From Chrysogorgia sp. JL179-B06 (Eukaryota > Cnidaria > Anthozoa > Scleralcyonacea > Chrysogorgiidae), in contig JAYKKM010000225.1 of NCBI GenBank assembly GCA_035772405.1, positions 1,414,501 through 1,478,500 of the forward strand: DNA of 64,000 nt. Direction: 5' to 3'. Each line of letters starts with the position of its first letter. Positions within the stretch are counted from its first letter, which is position 1. The notes below the pieces were generated by a model, which saw only the letters and a program-made list of their open reading frames with translations, was not told where the DNA came from and did not search any database. The position numbers and the translations under genes were made by a program. This document shows, piece after piece, positions 36,117 through 52,545 of this stretch.

Positions 36117-36181
36117 CAATATATATATATATATATATATATTGACATTACAGTCAATATATATATATATATATATATATA
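36117..36181. repeat. (TA)n arrays at the PLE 2 3' end
   Basis: Two TA runs, each preceded by CATTACAGTCAA, lie next to the 3' end of PLE 2 (which reads on the minus strand). A duplicated CATTACAGTCAA may reflect target-site duplication. Confidence 0.9.
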
Positions 36182-36206
36182 GATTTTCGCTTACCTCAAA
36201 ACTGGT

Positions 36207-36247
36207 CTGCTACAACTTGTTTCATCTGTAAAAGAATCTTCAGGCAG
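36207..36247 (-). ncRNA. Hammerhead ribozyme motif at the 3' end of PLE 2
   Basis: Minus strand: helix I CTGC/GCAG, core CTGAAGA, helix II TCT/AGA with a 5-nt loop, GAAA, and helix III ACA/TGT with a 3-nt loop; the cleavage base would be A at 36211. As in PLE 1 and PLE 3, the pair next to the core in helix II is U-U. Confidence 0.65.
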
Positions 36248-36276
36248 TGACAATATCGAAAGGGATGACCGCTTAT

Positions 36277-37581
36277 TTATAGGCTTTCTGCCGGAAAGTG
36301 GGGGCGTATGTGGGGGACAAAGCATGAGGTCATGGCTTTGTTTGCGTTGATTACGCGAAATTTATTACGATGACGACACTGTGAAATTATTTCCGCTCTT
36401 TTGTTGAGTAAACTATTCTTATTTTTTTCTTTTAAAATACAAAATTTTTCTTCTAAACATAAATTGCATCGTTTTGATCCTCCTGTATACGAAATAGAAT
36501 GTTTTAGAATTTGCCAATTAATACTGAAATCTTTATTGTTTTCTTTCAATGTCCAAATATATTTCGAAAGTTCGGTGTCATTTTCATGCTTTTTATGTTG
36601 AAAAGATTTAGTGTGGTTGGCCAATCGCTCTTTGAATGTGGTTGCAGTCATACCAATGTAGTGTTTTATTTCGTTTGTGATGTTTACTGTCACTGTTGCT
36701 TTGTATACTATGTCTCTAGTCATGCATTGTTCTTGAAGCGGGCAAATGGTGTTCTCTCTACAACTGCAATTAGTAGCGTCCCTATCCTGCGGTTTGATGT
36801 TCCTAGCTATGCGTGCATTGTGCTTAGTGATTATTGACTTAACATTGTTCATGCAGCTGTAACTTACTTTAACTGTATTTCTGTTAAAAATCTTATGGAG
36901 CTTGTGGGGCGGAGGGAAATGTTTGTCAATTAGGCTAAGGAAATTACGTCCTATGTTAGTGCTGACACTCTTGCTAAATGGTGGGTTGAACCAAATGATA
37001 TTGCGTTGCCTATTCCTACGTGGTCGTTGCGGTGTATCATGAGTGTAGCTAAGTTCATGATTAAAGTTGCTGTGCCTAAGCGCGTTCTGATATAAGGGTG
37101 CAGATTCCTGAAAAGTTTGCTCATCTGACGAAAGGAGTTTAATGCGTTTGTTAATTGATGCAGGTAGTTGCCTTGTTATGCTTGGTGGATGGTTAGAGTG
37201 CATATTTATGTATAGCGGATCGTCATTGGGCTTCCTATAGGGCCTATAGTTTCCATTGTTAAGGTCGAAAGTTACATCTAAAAAGTTTACTATACGTAAA
37301 TTTGATTCGGCGGTGATTTTTAGGTCAAATTGCTCGAAAATTTTGTGGAGATCTTTTCTTGTTTTGTCTGCTAAACGTGCTGATTTACTTTTTATGATAG
37401 CCAAACCGTCATCTCTATATAGGCCGATGCTTTCTTTGCCAAATTTCTTACTTAGGTGGTTTAAAATGAAAAGGCCTACGAGCTCACAAATTTCCGCGCC
37501 GTCGAAACTGCCCATGGTAACGTCGAACAAATTCTTGCTATCTTTTTTTATATAATATATATACTTTATTTTACTTTTCAC
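36277..37581 (-). CDS. Penelope-like element 2: RT C-terminus plus GIY-YIG endonuclease (434 codons)
   Basis: A single open frame. GAEICELVGLFIL (residues 28-40) and the catalytic LYRDDGL (54-60) mark the RT palm. FLDVTFDLNNGNYRPYRKP follows as the RT/thumb boundary. A linker with cysteines (NCSCRENTICPLQEQC) precedes the GIY-YIG nuclease with HYIGMTATTFKERLANHTKS. The C-terminal RCNLCLEEKFCIL and SQCRHRNKF look like a zinc-binding end. Full PLE proteins have several hundred more N-terminal residues, so this is 5'-truncated near 37.58 kb. No frameshift: the youngest-looking PLE here. The start Met is arbitrary. Confidence 0.92.
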   Translation of the reverse strand: MKSKIKYIYYIKKDSKNLFDVTMGSFDGAEICELVGLFILNHLSKKFGKESIGLYRDDGLAIIKSKSARLADKTRKDLHKIFEQFDLKITAESNLRIVNFLDVTFDLNNGNYRPYRKPNDDPLYINMHSNHPPSITRQLPASINKRIKLLSSDEQTFQESAPLYQNALRHSNFNHELSYTHDTPQRPRRNRQRNIIWFNPPFSKSVSTNIGRNFLSLIDKHFPPPHKLHKIFNRNTVKVSYSCMNNVKSIITKHNARIARNIKPQDRDATNCSCRENTICPLQEQCMTRDIVYKATVTVNITNEIKHYIGMTATTFKERLANHTKSFQHKKHENDTELSKYIWTLKENNKDFSINWQILKHSISYTGGSKRCNLCLEEKFCILKEKNKNSLLNKRAEIISQCRHRNKFRVINANKAMTSCFVPHIRPHFPAESL

Positions 37582-38200
37582 TTAATTACCTTTGTAACAT
37601 TTTGTCACTTTCTATTTATGTAACAGTTTAGCTGTATACCCTTTTTTCATTTATTGTAATTTGTTACTGATGATGTATTGATGTTACGAGTTTAGTAACT
37701 AAATGTTAGTATTAAAATTTTTCTTTTCAAAATTATGTTGTAATGGCTATTTTTAAAGCTATTTGCTGGGCATTAATATTCCTAACTAAAAGGGAATTTC
37801 TTCGATTTTCCTCAAATTTTAAAAGATTACAGATAAATATATCACCAACAAATGGGTCCACACCCATTTGGTAATTCGATTATTCCGAAAGATTTTATGC
37901 TACAGTCATTCCCGTGCGTAATTTATTCTGGGAATTTTTCTGTTAATTTAAAAATGTTCCATAACTTTTGACTGGAATGGAATATTGAAAAACCCCGACA
38001 CCCTTTTATAGCGCATTGTATCAGGACTCCCGCGTGAAAGAATCAGATTAAACGAAAACAAAAATCCTTTTGAGTTATTGCTCGTAAAAGGCGATCATGT
38101 CGTCGTCGTAGAGGGGTCTCGCAAAAGTCGCCAATTTACAATAACTGAACAATAATAGCTAGTATATTGTTGTAGATCATGTAATAAGCTTAGTTGTTTT
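37582..38200. other. No gene seen
   Basis: AT-rich sequence flanking the PLE 2 truncation point, with no supported frame or repeat. Confidence 0.4.
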
Positions 38201-38201
38201 T

Positions 38202-38277
38202 CCAACCTCGTACCCACCCCCGACCACCCCCCCCCCCCGGTCGGGGGAGCGGAGGTAAGACCCTGGGTACGAGGTTG
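38202..38277. repeat. Short palindrome with GTACCCA / TGGGTAC arms
   Basis: CCAACCTCGTACCCA is mirrored by TGGGTACGAGGTTG around a C12/GGTCGGGGG core. Part of the right arm (AACCTCGTACCCAGGGTCTTA) recurs at 60.47 kb, so it is a dispersed element. Confidence 0.65.
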
Positions 38278-38433
38278 TTGTTTTTCATGCGATCTAGACA
38301 CCCCCGAAGGTACGGTAACCTTAAATTGTTTACTTCCATTGTGTTGTTTCAAAACCGAGATACTAATTTTCGTGCAAATTGGTACTTCAAATATGGTCCA
38401 GAATGTTTTGCGTCTAAGTCCAAATGTTAGCGG

Positions 38434-39160
38434 GTCATCGGAACCTTGTGTAGTAGAATGGGGGTAGGGTTTGGCTAATAGGGTTTGTTATATAGCGTTC
38501 TACCTGCACATGACACAATATAACTCATAAACTTAGATTCAGTATTTTTCTCTGATTTTTCGTTTATCATTCTAAGTTAACGAATCTAGATTCCTGTCAA
38601 AATTTTAGCGTAAATGAGTCATCGGAACCTTGTGTAGTAGAATGGGGTTAGGGTTTGGCTAATAGGGTTTGTTATATAGCGTTCTACCTGCACATGACAT
38701 GATATAACTCATAAACTTAGATTCGGTATTTTTCTCTGATTTTTCGTTTATCATTCTAAGTTAACGAATCTAGATTCCTGTCAAAATTTTAGCGGAAATG
38801 AGTCATCGGAACCTTAAGTAGTAGAATGGGGTTAGGGTTTGGCTAATAGGGTTTGTTATATAGCGTTCTACCTGCACATGACACGATAAAACTCATAAAC
38901 TTACATTCAGTATTTTTCTCTGATTTTTCGTTTATCATTCTAAGTTAATGAATCTAGATTCCTGTCAAAATTTTAGCGTAAATGAGTCATCGGAACCATG
39001 TGTACTAGAATGGGGATAGGGTTTGGCTAATAGGGTTTGTTATATAGCGTTCTACCTGCACATGACACGATATAACTCATAAATTTAGATTCAGTATTTT
39101 TCTCTGATTTTTCGTTTATCATTCTAAGTTAACGAATCTAGATTCCTGTCAATTCCTGTC
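38434..39160. repeat. 184-bp satellite, four tandem copies
   Basis: GTCATCGGAACC starts units at 38434, 38618, 38802 and 38986, an exact 184-bp period, with a few percent divergence. Each unit has GGGTTAGGGTTTGGCTAATAGGGTTTG, cut here as GGGTTAGGGTTTGG, reminiscent of telomere repeats. The final copy decays near 39155. Confidence 0.93.
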
Positions 39161-39629
39161 TGAATCTAGATTGGTGTCTCGTAGTGATTTAATCAATATG
39201 TAAAACACACTGGCTCCAATAATAACATGTAGATTAATGCCTACGTGTTACCGCATTTGTGATTGAATTTAAAGATGATAAAAACCACGTGCTAAAGAAG
39301 AGGACTAGATACAACGCAAGTAACAAGGAATCGAAACTGGCTGATATCAAGAAAGTGCAAAGAGTCGAGAGAGAGGATGATGAACAAATTCATAAATTTG
39401 ATAAATTCTAAAATAATATACCTGGCATTTCGCACCATGACCATATACATGAAACTGAGGGCAAGCAAGTTGTATAGCAGCAAGCAACTCAGTATTATTC
39501 TGCTTCTAAAAAGTGATGAAATGACACACAGTAGCCAACAGTATTAGTAATCGTATATGTCTATTTTATTTCACTAACAAAATGTCATTGCCAAAGTATA
39601 AACATTTAACACATTAGTATTTTACTAAC
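39160..39629. other. No gene seen between satellite and KDZ exon 7
   Basis: I looked for further KDZ exons on the minus strand and found none that I can support. Confidence 0.4.
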
Positions 39630-45514
<5,885 letters not shown>

Positions 45515-45589
45515 AGAATTGCTAAAATTTCGTTCCCTTTCTCTTTTAAAAACGACAGGCTTTTTAATAGACTCTCAGTCAAAAATGTT

Positions 45590-47172
45590 CTGGGGCCGGT
45601 TGTATAAAACTTTTAACTAGGATTTAACTACCCGTTGGGTAGTTAAATCCTAGTTAACTTTAACTATCAAGTTAAACCGGTTGTATAAAAGTGTAGTTAG
45701 CGTTAACTATAGTTAAAACATAGTTAAAGTTAACGATGGTCTGGGGGTATCGTTAACTTTCTAAAATCTAGTTAAAAATGGCGGATTTGTTTATAGATAT
45801 TTAATTTTACTGCGAACAACTAAATAAACAGTTTAAAGGAACCGCTTACCGAGAGTTTTCAACTGGCATGTTAATTTGGAAGAGATGCAGATTTGGTTTA
45901 TACAGATAACTCAATAAGAGATAAGTTGCTTATATCGACCGAACCTAAACTAACAATTTCTGCCGAATAACAAGTCTTTAGTTGCTGGCTTCGATTTTAT
46001 GCATCGGGAGTTTTGTCCAACTGGTAGGCGATACGTTTGCATCGAATACTATTCTGAATATGTCAACAAAAGCAAATATGTTCAAGATTATATGAAATAT
46101 CAAAGCTCTCTTTGTTTGTCATCTCACTGCATGAAGTTTTACGAAAACAGTTCAAGATAAAAAATATCACTGCAAAATTTTCCGCATTCCACTTTTTAAT
46201 TATCGAAACTTAAAATATTAAAGCAGTTACTTAAATCTCACAAACCTTGTCACAGAAAGTTAAACTTAAACCTGAAAACGTTTGACAATAAAATGATGCA
46301 TCAACAAACGACATGTTTTCACGGCAAGGTTTACCAAACTTTACATGGCTTCCCAATAAAATGAAAACTTGAAAACCATACCTCGAACCATACGTCCTAA
46401 TCGCTTGGAAATAACGCTGTTGATAAAAATTGATGAAACAAAAAGCAGGCAAACGTTCATATAAACTTGCAAGAAAGTGACCGAGAAAACGTAAATCGTT
46501 TATGCCGTGTCCTTGGGTATAAAAGTGCTTTACAAATACGATACTGAAAACGGCAATAAAAAGGAAATACCTGCAAAAAATACAAACTGGGATGAAAGAC
46601 ACACAGGTTTCACACATCACAATCCTGTCCATTCGTAAACAGTGATAGTTGTGTTCCCATTCAAAATTGTTTTAATTTCGTTTTGGATCGAGTCGAATAT
46701 ATCCCAAAATATTTCAGTATAACACGGAATACTTTGGGTTTGAAAGCGTTTCCAGTGAACACAAACATACAATTAACGAAACGGAAAAACTTCTATCATC
46801 AATTTTATTATCCAAAATCCACGTCCAAACTATTTTACATCAAGATATTTCAAGTGAACGGCATTCTCAAGAATCGAACCATGTGCTTCGCTTTCCATTT
46901 GTTGGCCATTTTTGCAATAATGAGCCCACATATCAATAAATCTCAAAACAGCGTTCAAGAAATATGACATCATACACTCGTTAACGTATGTTAATTTATG
47001 TTAACTATCCATTGCGTAGTTAACTAGGTGGTTAGTTAACTACGAGACTAACTACGCTTTATACAACGGGATTTAACCATGTAGTTAACTAACCATAGTT
47101 AAGAAAGTTAACTAGGTAGTTAACGCTAACTATAGTTAAAGTTAACTACCTTTTTATACAACCGGCCCCCAG
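45590..47172. mobile_element. 1.58-kb TIR element with GTTAAC subterminal repeats
   Basis: The left end CTGGGGCCGGTTGTATAAAA mirrors the right end (TTTTTATACAACCGGCCCCCAG). Inside each end, 150-180 bp are packed with AGTTAAC/GTTAACT/TAACTATAGTTA motifs, which are likely transposase-binding repeats. The interior has two mediocre frames (minus 46632-46231; plus 46683-46967) that I do not recognise. No target duplication was found. It is directly upstream of KDZ exon 1; whether the two belong together is unknown. Confidence 0.75.
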
Positions 47173-48586
47173 ATCGATAGGATAGCTAAAACCAATATGG
47201 CGGCCTATCTTCTTTTTATTTATATTACCATTCGTACTCAGACCCAATTCGCCCCTATAATACCTCCGCCATTGCATTACAATCCAGTAACTTACTGCAT
47301 ACAATGCCTTTACAGAGGAGGTACGAAGGTCTTCCCAAAATGCATTGCGCTTGATACATATTATCGATTCCCCGCCGGAAATTCTTCATTGTTCAACGAA
47401 CCTTCGGGAAGCGAACATGGTTTTAAAATGGCGGTTTGAAAACCGGTCGTGGTATAAGACTGTTCATGGCAAGAACACTGCAGTTTTTGGCTCACACGAA
47501 CTTCTTTATATTCATTGTATTCCCAAGCAACACTTTAACGTTTAATATTCCGTCTGGTTTGTCATGTATACTATTTTAAAGATACCGCTATACCCACATC
47601 AGATTTCTAAGCTTGATATTTGTAAATATATTGCCCTGTTTGTGCCAATTCGCAACGTGAACGGATTCGAAATGGATTATCTTTTTGCAGGAACCAGCAA
47701 CTGTAGTTAAACTGAATGTATTGGCCGAATATAATTGTAGTAATAGTTGTAACAGTACATCTGAGTCATCTGACAGAGATAGCTTTTTGGTGCTCAAACT
47801 AACCAAGTTTAAAAATCTTATATAGACAGTTATCCTTACTTTTTATTATTTATACGACTTAATGTTAGGATTGAGATATATCAATAACGATTTTTATAGC
47901 TTTTATAGTCGAGTATTAACATTCTTGATTTTACATTTCAAATTTTAAATGTGCTTGTTTTTAGATTTCAAAGTTATTTCCTTTATAAGCCCCCTCTCAA
48001 TTTAATAAAATTTCAATATTAACTATTCAATAGACTATGGACCATTCAATAGACTATTTTTTGTATGGAATTTTCAGAGTGAGTTCATACAGGTATTTAA
48101 TATGATTACAATTACCTATTCAGCAGTTTATTATTAGACCACTCCAAACATCTAGACCTTTGTTGTAGATGGCAATGGAGACCTTTTGGAAAAGCTCCAT
48201 ATATAAAGGCATTGACAATAAACCTCAAATTGTACATCATTGTACATCTCTAGTATTGTGTGTATCAACAACAAAATTTTGGACTCTTAATAGCACTTAA
48301 CTGTTTTGAAAAATCACTGTTGGTATAACCTACAGTTTCTTGCCTTTGTAAAAGAGTCAGGAAAATTGTCTGACTACTTAGAAATTAAATTTCCACAGGC
48401 GTATGAACTGGGAGCATGTTCTCCCCGGGCCCCAACTTGTTATGTAGACTTGTGGCTGTAATATCATTGTAATTTTATTTCAAATGTAATACACAGCTTT
48501 AAAAATGTATTAATTATTTAATTTAAAAGATCTCAGAAGTACAAATCAAGCAATAGAGGCAATTCTGCTATGCAACTTTATTATTC
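47173..48586. other. No gene seen
   Basis: A frame at 47197-47439 starts with ATGGCGGCC but shows no recognisable domain; the remainder is AT-rich without exon-like signals I can support. Confidence 0.4.
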
Positions 48587-48600
48587 TGAATTCCCCAGCC

Positions 48601-48793
48601 TGTGCTTGAGACCCGGCCTAAAACATTTTACCAAAAGGCTCTTTTTTCATGGAGAAGGCCTCTGAGGAAACTTTCTGTGGAAATAAAAATTGAGCATGAA
48701 CCTGAAAACATAAAAGATACCAATTCCATTAAATTCTCTGTATTTTACAACAACAAATGGTATGTCAATGTCATATGGGCTACTATGGAGTAA
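48601..48793 (+). CDS. Possible exon with HIRAN-like pattern
   Basis: An acceptor-like TTCCCCAG precedes PVLETRPKTFYQ. The part KIEHEPENIKDTNSIKFSVF recalls the EPxNxxDxNAI core of HIRAN-like domains, which bind DNA ends or occur in transposon-linked proteins. Neighbouring exons were not found, and the frame runs to a stop without a clear donor. Confidence 0.35.
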
Positions 48794-49079
48794 AGAAGTA
48801 AATAAATCTTGAAGGAGGCATGCACAAAACAACTTGGATTATTGTTATTAAACACGGACAATGGGGAGAGGAATCAGAGGATGAACTCAACTCTCGCATA
48901 GATATACGGACAGTATGCACATAATAATAATAATAAATAAAATACATATTTATACAGGGTAACCTTGTCAGCAAATATTCATGCTGTTATCAATAAGGGC
49001 CCTGTGTACTTCTACAAACTACAATTACAAGCTAAAAATTACAAACTAAAATTACATAAATTACTACTATGTTAAAAAT

Positions 49080-49379
49080 AAATAATAAAATTAGAAAAGT
49101 TTACTTATTTAAAAAATGTACTTTCAGTCTTGACTTAAATAAAAGGAAAGTTTTCGACTGGCGAATTTCAAGTGGGAGTTCATTGAAGCAGAAAGGTCCT
49201 TGGAACCAGAAAGATTTTCTGGCTGCTTCAGTTTTTACCCGAGGCAATCGTAATGAAATGTTGTTGTTCCTCGTCTGATATCTATGGTTCATCTGATTAA
49301 TATAATTATTAAAAACCGTAATGGATGTTCCCTGAAGACATTGAAAAATTAGACAGGCTGCCTTTAGACTTTGGAACAC
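49080..49379 (-). pseudogene. LINE ORF2 C-terminal fragment, minus
   Basis: YQTRNNNISLRLPRVKTEAA and FCFNELPLEIRQ, then FKSRLKVHFL match the C-terminal region of jockey/CR1-type ORF2 (TRN...N.LP..I / FK..L). Only about 90 codons remain. Confidence 0.65.
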
Positions 49380-49800
49380 ACTCTCCGATCAAACAAAAGA
49401 AATTAACAAATATAGTCTCTTTAAAAATTATTTAAAATCAAGATACTTTGTCGCTCTCCAGAACACATTCAATACTGATATTATATCTACCTGGCGCTCA
49501 ATATGTTTAAATTGTAATTCTGTCAGAGACCTTGAATCGCAGAACTTCAGTATTTGTTGTTAATATTAACTGTGCGTGCGTACGTGAGTGTGTGTGTTAG
49601 TATAATGTATTTGTTGTAATAAGTGATATAATAAGCGTATCACAGGCTGTGATATAGTAATATGTAAATGTTATAGTTATATATGTAATGTATTATGTAT
49701 GTTTGTTAATTCTTAGGGTAAGACACCATGACTAGGGCTGAACATCCCTGTTGTGTCTTGCCTTGTGTATGTAAACACGAAAACAAATTAAATTAAAAAT
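49335..49800 (+). pseudogene. LINE ORF2 tail and 3' UTR, plus
   Basis: LWNTLSDQTKEINKYSLFK and NTDIISTWRSICLNCNS run to a stop at about 49562. A 3' UTR follows, with GGGTAAGACACCATGACTAG and an A-rich end (AAACAAATTAAATTAAAAA). It is head-to-head with the minus fragment, so two separate insertions meet here. Confidence 0.6.
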
Positions 49801-50150
49801 TTAGCTTCTTCCTGTTAGTGATTGACATCAGACCACATTCCTTATTACTCATATCAGTCTTTTTGTAAATCGTAAATCCGTGTCTGAAAGTAGGGGGGAT
49901 GACTGCATCGTTTGCGGAAAGTCAGAAGGGGATAATCATACATTGGTCAAAAAGTGGGGGGGATACATCCCCCCCGTCCCCCCCAGGATTGACGCCCTTG
50001 GTTACAATATAATCATTGTTGAAGGATAGCAAAGTACAAACGTTTGAGCTTACAATGGCACAACATAATTTGCCCTTAGTCTCTTCAACATTTCGTTTTG
50101 TTATGTTTCCTGAAAGGATCAAATACCAATAGACGAATTACTTAGTTTGT

Positions 50151-50311
50151 AGTTCAGGGGTCGGTTGTTCAAAGCCTGGATAAGTTATCCGGTGGATAAG
50201 TCCTATCCAGCGGATAACTCTTCTATCCAGTGGATAAAAGTTATCCACTGGATAGCGAGTTATCCACCGGATAGCGAGTTATCCAGGCTTTGAACAACCG
50301 ACCCCTGAACT
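50151..50311. mobile_element. 161-bp palindromic MITE with TTATCC/GGATAA repeats
   Basis: AGTTCAGGGGTCGGTTGTTC and its exact inverse bound the element. The whole length folds back, and the stem is made of repeated TGGATAA/TTATCCA units. No coding capacity. Confidence 0.85.
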
Positions 50312-51189
50312 TCTGACAACCGGCAAAGAATTTCGAGCGCCAAATAAAAGTAAGAGAGCGGGGAAACGTAAACCAAAACAACAGTACGTCATAGGCACGT
50401 TTTGCTGTCAATCGATCTGACGAATGGCGAAGTATAATTGAGAAGATGCGGAATTTCACAGACCTCTTTCTCATTTAAATTGTGGAGCAACAAGAAAAAA
50501 ATTTGTACTAAAAGAAAGCAAATTCTTCCATATCCACACCGAACAAATTTTTTAAAGATTTCATCAAATATTACGGTAAATATATTTGAATAATTCAAGG
50601 CAACTAAATGCAATATAACCACCAACAAGAAATAGTCCTCGTGAAGAAACCGATATTTCATCGCAAATATTCTTCTCGGATATCTAAAAAGTTACTGACG
50701 ACAGAGTAAAAGGCTTAAACTATAATCTGCACAAAATTCAAGTTCCAAAGCCTACTTTTTATGGCGGAACAGAGATGTGTTATGCGAGTACGATTTTTTC
50801 GCAAATTGAAAAATAGTGGTTTTTCAACGTCTAACTGTAATTAAGTTCATGGAGCAACAAGAAATTTTTTACTATTAACTGAAAGAGAATTTTCAGCTTG
50901 TTACAATAACATATCCAGTGTTGTGTTTGCGTTCGTATTTCGTTAAATAAGTACATATATTTGCTTATCACTTTACAGCGAAATTTTGTGACCCGTGAAG
51001 GCATCAACAAAAAAATTGTTTATTGATCCGAAACAAGTATGCTACGACAAAAAAAAACAGAGTAACATCTGTTGGATTAAACTAAAAACATCATATAGAA
51101 AGCTTACCTTTTAAAACACAGGTTTTGAAACAAAAAAGCACCACTGAAAAACTATATATTTTGTCCGCCAACTTTACGCCAGAGCAAAT
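50312..51189. other. No gene seen
   Basis: Only short, unsupported frames. Near 50460-50520 and 50840-50870 AGCAACAAGAAA.TTTTTACTA is partly repeated. Confidence 0.4.
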
Positions 51190-51530
51190 ACGAAGAAAAC
51201 AAAGCGCAATGCATGCCGGGACGACCTTCGCCACCTCTGATGCCTTTATAATTACAGTAGTTTATTGGTTACAACGTGAGCAACGGGTGAACTCGCAGAC
51301 TCGCAACTCGCAATATAGCCGACCTTAGGCGTCCATGAAACAGTCATCAGACTCGTCCTCATATTTCGCCGATAGTTCAGTTTCTTCCTCGATTATATTA
51401 TCTGAACTAGACAATGGGCTTTCATACTTATTTGAGTCTGAATTTGAGTGTGATATCGCGGCGATTTCACTTGATATATGATCTTTTGAACTTGTTGTTG
51501 TCCAAAACGTTATGTATTATGTATTTTCCA
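51190..51530 (-). pseudogene. Rearranged copy of the 55-kb acidic exon
   Basis: 51334-51520 repeats 55168-55345 with few changes (TCATATTTCGCCGATAGTTC, GAACTAGACAATGGG), and so encodes the same Glu/Ser-rich stretch on the minus strand. 51237-51310 matches the inverse of 31.80-31.87 kb. It is joined abruptly to an oppositely oriented exon at about 51530. Confidence 0.6.
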
Positions 51531-51660
51531 CCACGCTGATGAGCCGTTGGCTGACGAAGAATGGCTTGCCGCGTATGAAAGAAGAAGGGAGGAGGACAAA
51601 AAACACTTGGAACAACTTACTCGAAGGTGGAATGGTGCTGAATCCGTAAAATCTTGGTAC
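51530..51660 (+). pseudogene. P2X7-like exon, plus arm of a large inverted repeat
   Basis: ADEPLADEEWLAAYERRREE, then LTRRWNG and an SVKSW-type end precede a GTACGT donor. It mirrors the minus exon at 52.54 kb. The sequence is of the kind found before the zinc-binding domain of P2X7-like proteins, from memory of the family. Confidence 0.5.
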
Positions 51661-52545
51661 GTTCATTGCGCCATTCATTAATTTATTTTATGTACAGTAT
51701 GGTATGGGATTATTGTATAGCCTGTAGTATAGGTGCAACTAGTGGGAGAACTGTATTGATGTCGTTGTAACTGTAAAACCCTACGGAATGTTGTTGCTGC
51801 ACAGAAATAAGAAATGTTCGACTGTTTTGAGCGACACTAAACTGATTGAAGTCGTAGGTTAACAGCCTCCGAGTCCGTGCATGACTGAACATCCTGGCTT
51901 TGGTTTAAATAGCGGCAAACACTTTTCAGACACGAGATGGACGTAATATGAGAGGCCAAAGTATGTTAAAATATAATTTAGCAAACAACCTTCTCAATAT
52001 TAAACTACACATAGACACCTATTATAAAATGGAATGGTAAAATTAAATATTGTCTATGTGTAGTTTGATATTGACAAGGTTGTTTGCTAAATATTTTAAC
52101 ATAGTTTGGCCTCTCATATTACCTTTCTTTTGATAATATTTGATTGTATCGACGTCCGTCTCGTGTCTGAAAAGTGTTCAAACTCCATCTGTTGAGACAA
52201 ACAGGACCAAACTCTAAAGCCAGGATGTTCAAGTTATGCACGAAACAGTCGAACATTTCCCTAGGGTTTTACAGTTACAACGACATTACAGTTCCCACAC
52301 TTGCACCTATATTATAGGCTATACAATAAATAAACCCATACCATACTGTACATAAAATAAATTGATGAAATATATGACAAATATGGCGGCAATGAACTAT
52401 GAACGTACCAAGATTTGACGGTTTCAGCACCATTCCACCTTCGAGTAAGTTGTTCCAAGTGTTTTTTGTCCTCCTCCCTTCTTCTTTCATACGCGGCAAG
52501 CCATTCTTCGTCAGCCAACGGCTCATCAGCGTAGGCGTCCATGAA
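51540..52545. repeat. Large inverted repeat, two ~480-bp diverged arms
   Basis: 51540-52010 and 52030-52545 are imperfect reverse complements: for example ATTGTCTATGTGTAGTTT at 52048 against AAACTACACATAGACA at 52001, and CCTCTCATATTAC near 52110 against GTAATATGAGAGG near 51945. Each arm contains the same P2X7-like exon and donor. Confidence 0.8.
52405..52545 (-). CDS. P2X7-like exon, minus arm
   Basis: DAYADEPLADEEWLAAYERR, then REEDKKHLEQLTRRWNG and ETVKSW, ending at a GTACGT donor (52407 side). The open frame and splice donor suggest a real exon of a gene whose zinc-binding part is not in view; the exon at 55.0-55.5 kb may be its upstream partner on the same strand. Family assignment is moderate. 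Confidence 0.45.

Noticed and set aside
46231..46967. Transposase frames inside the GTTAAC-rich TIR element
   Set aside because: Neither the minus nor the plus frame shows a DDE motif or other recognisable domain.
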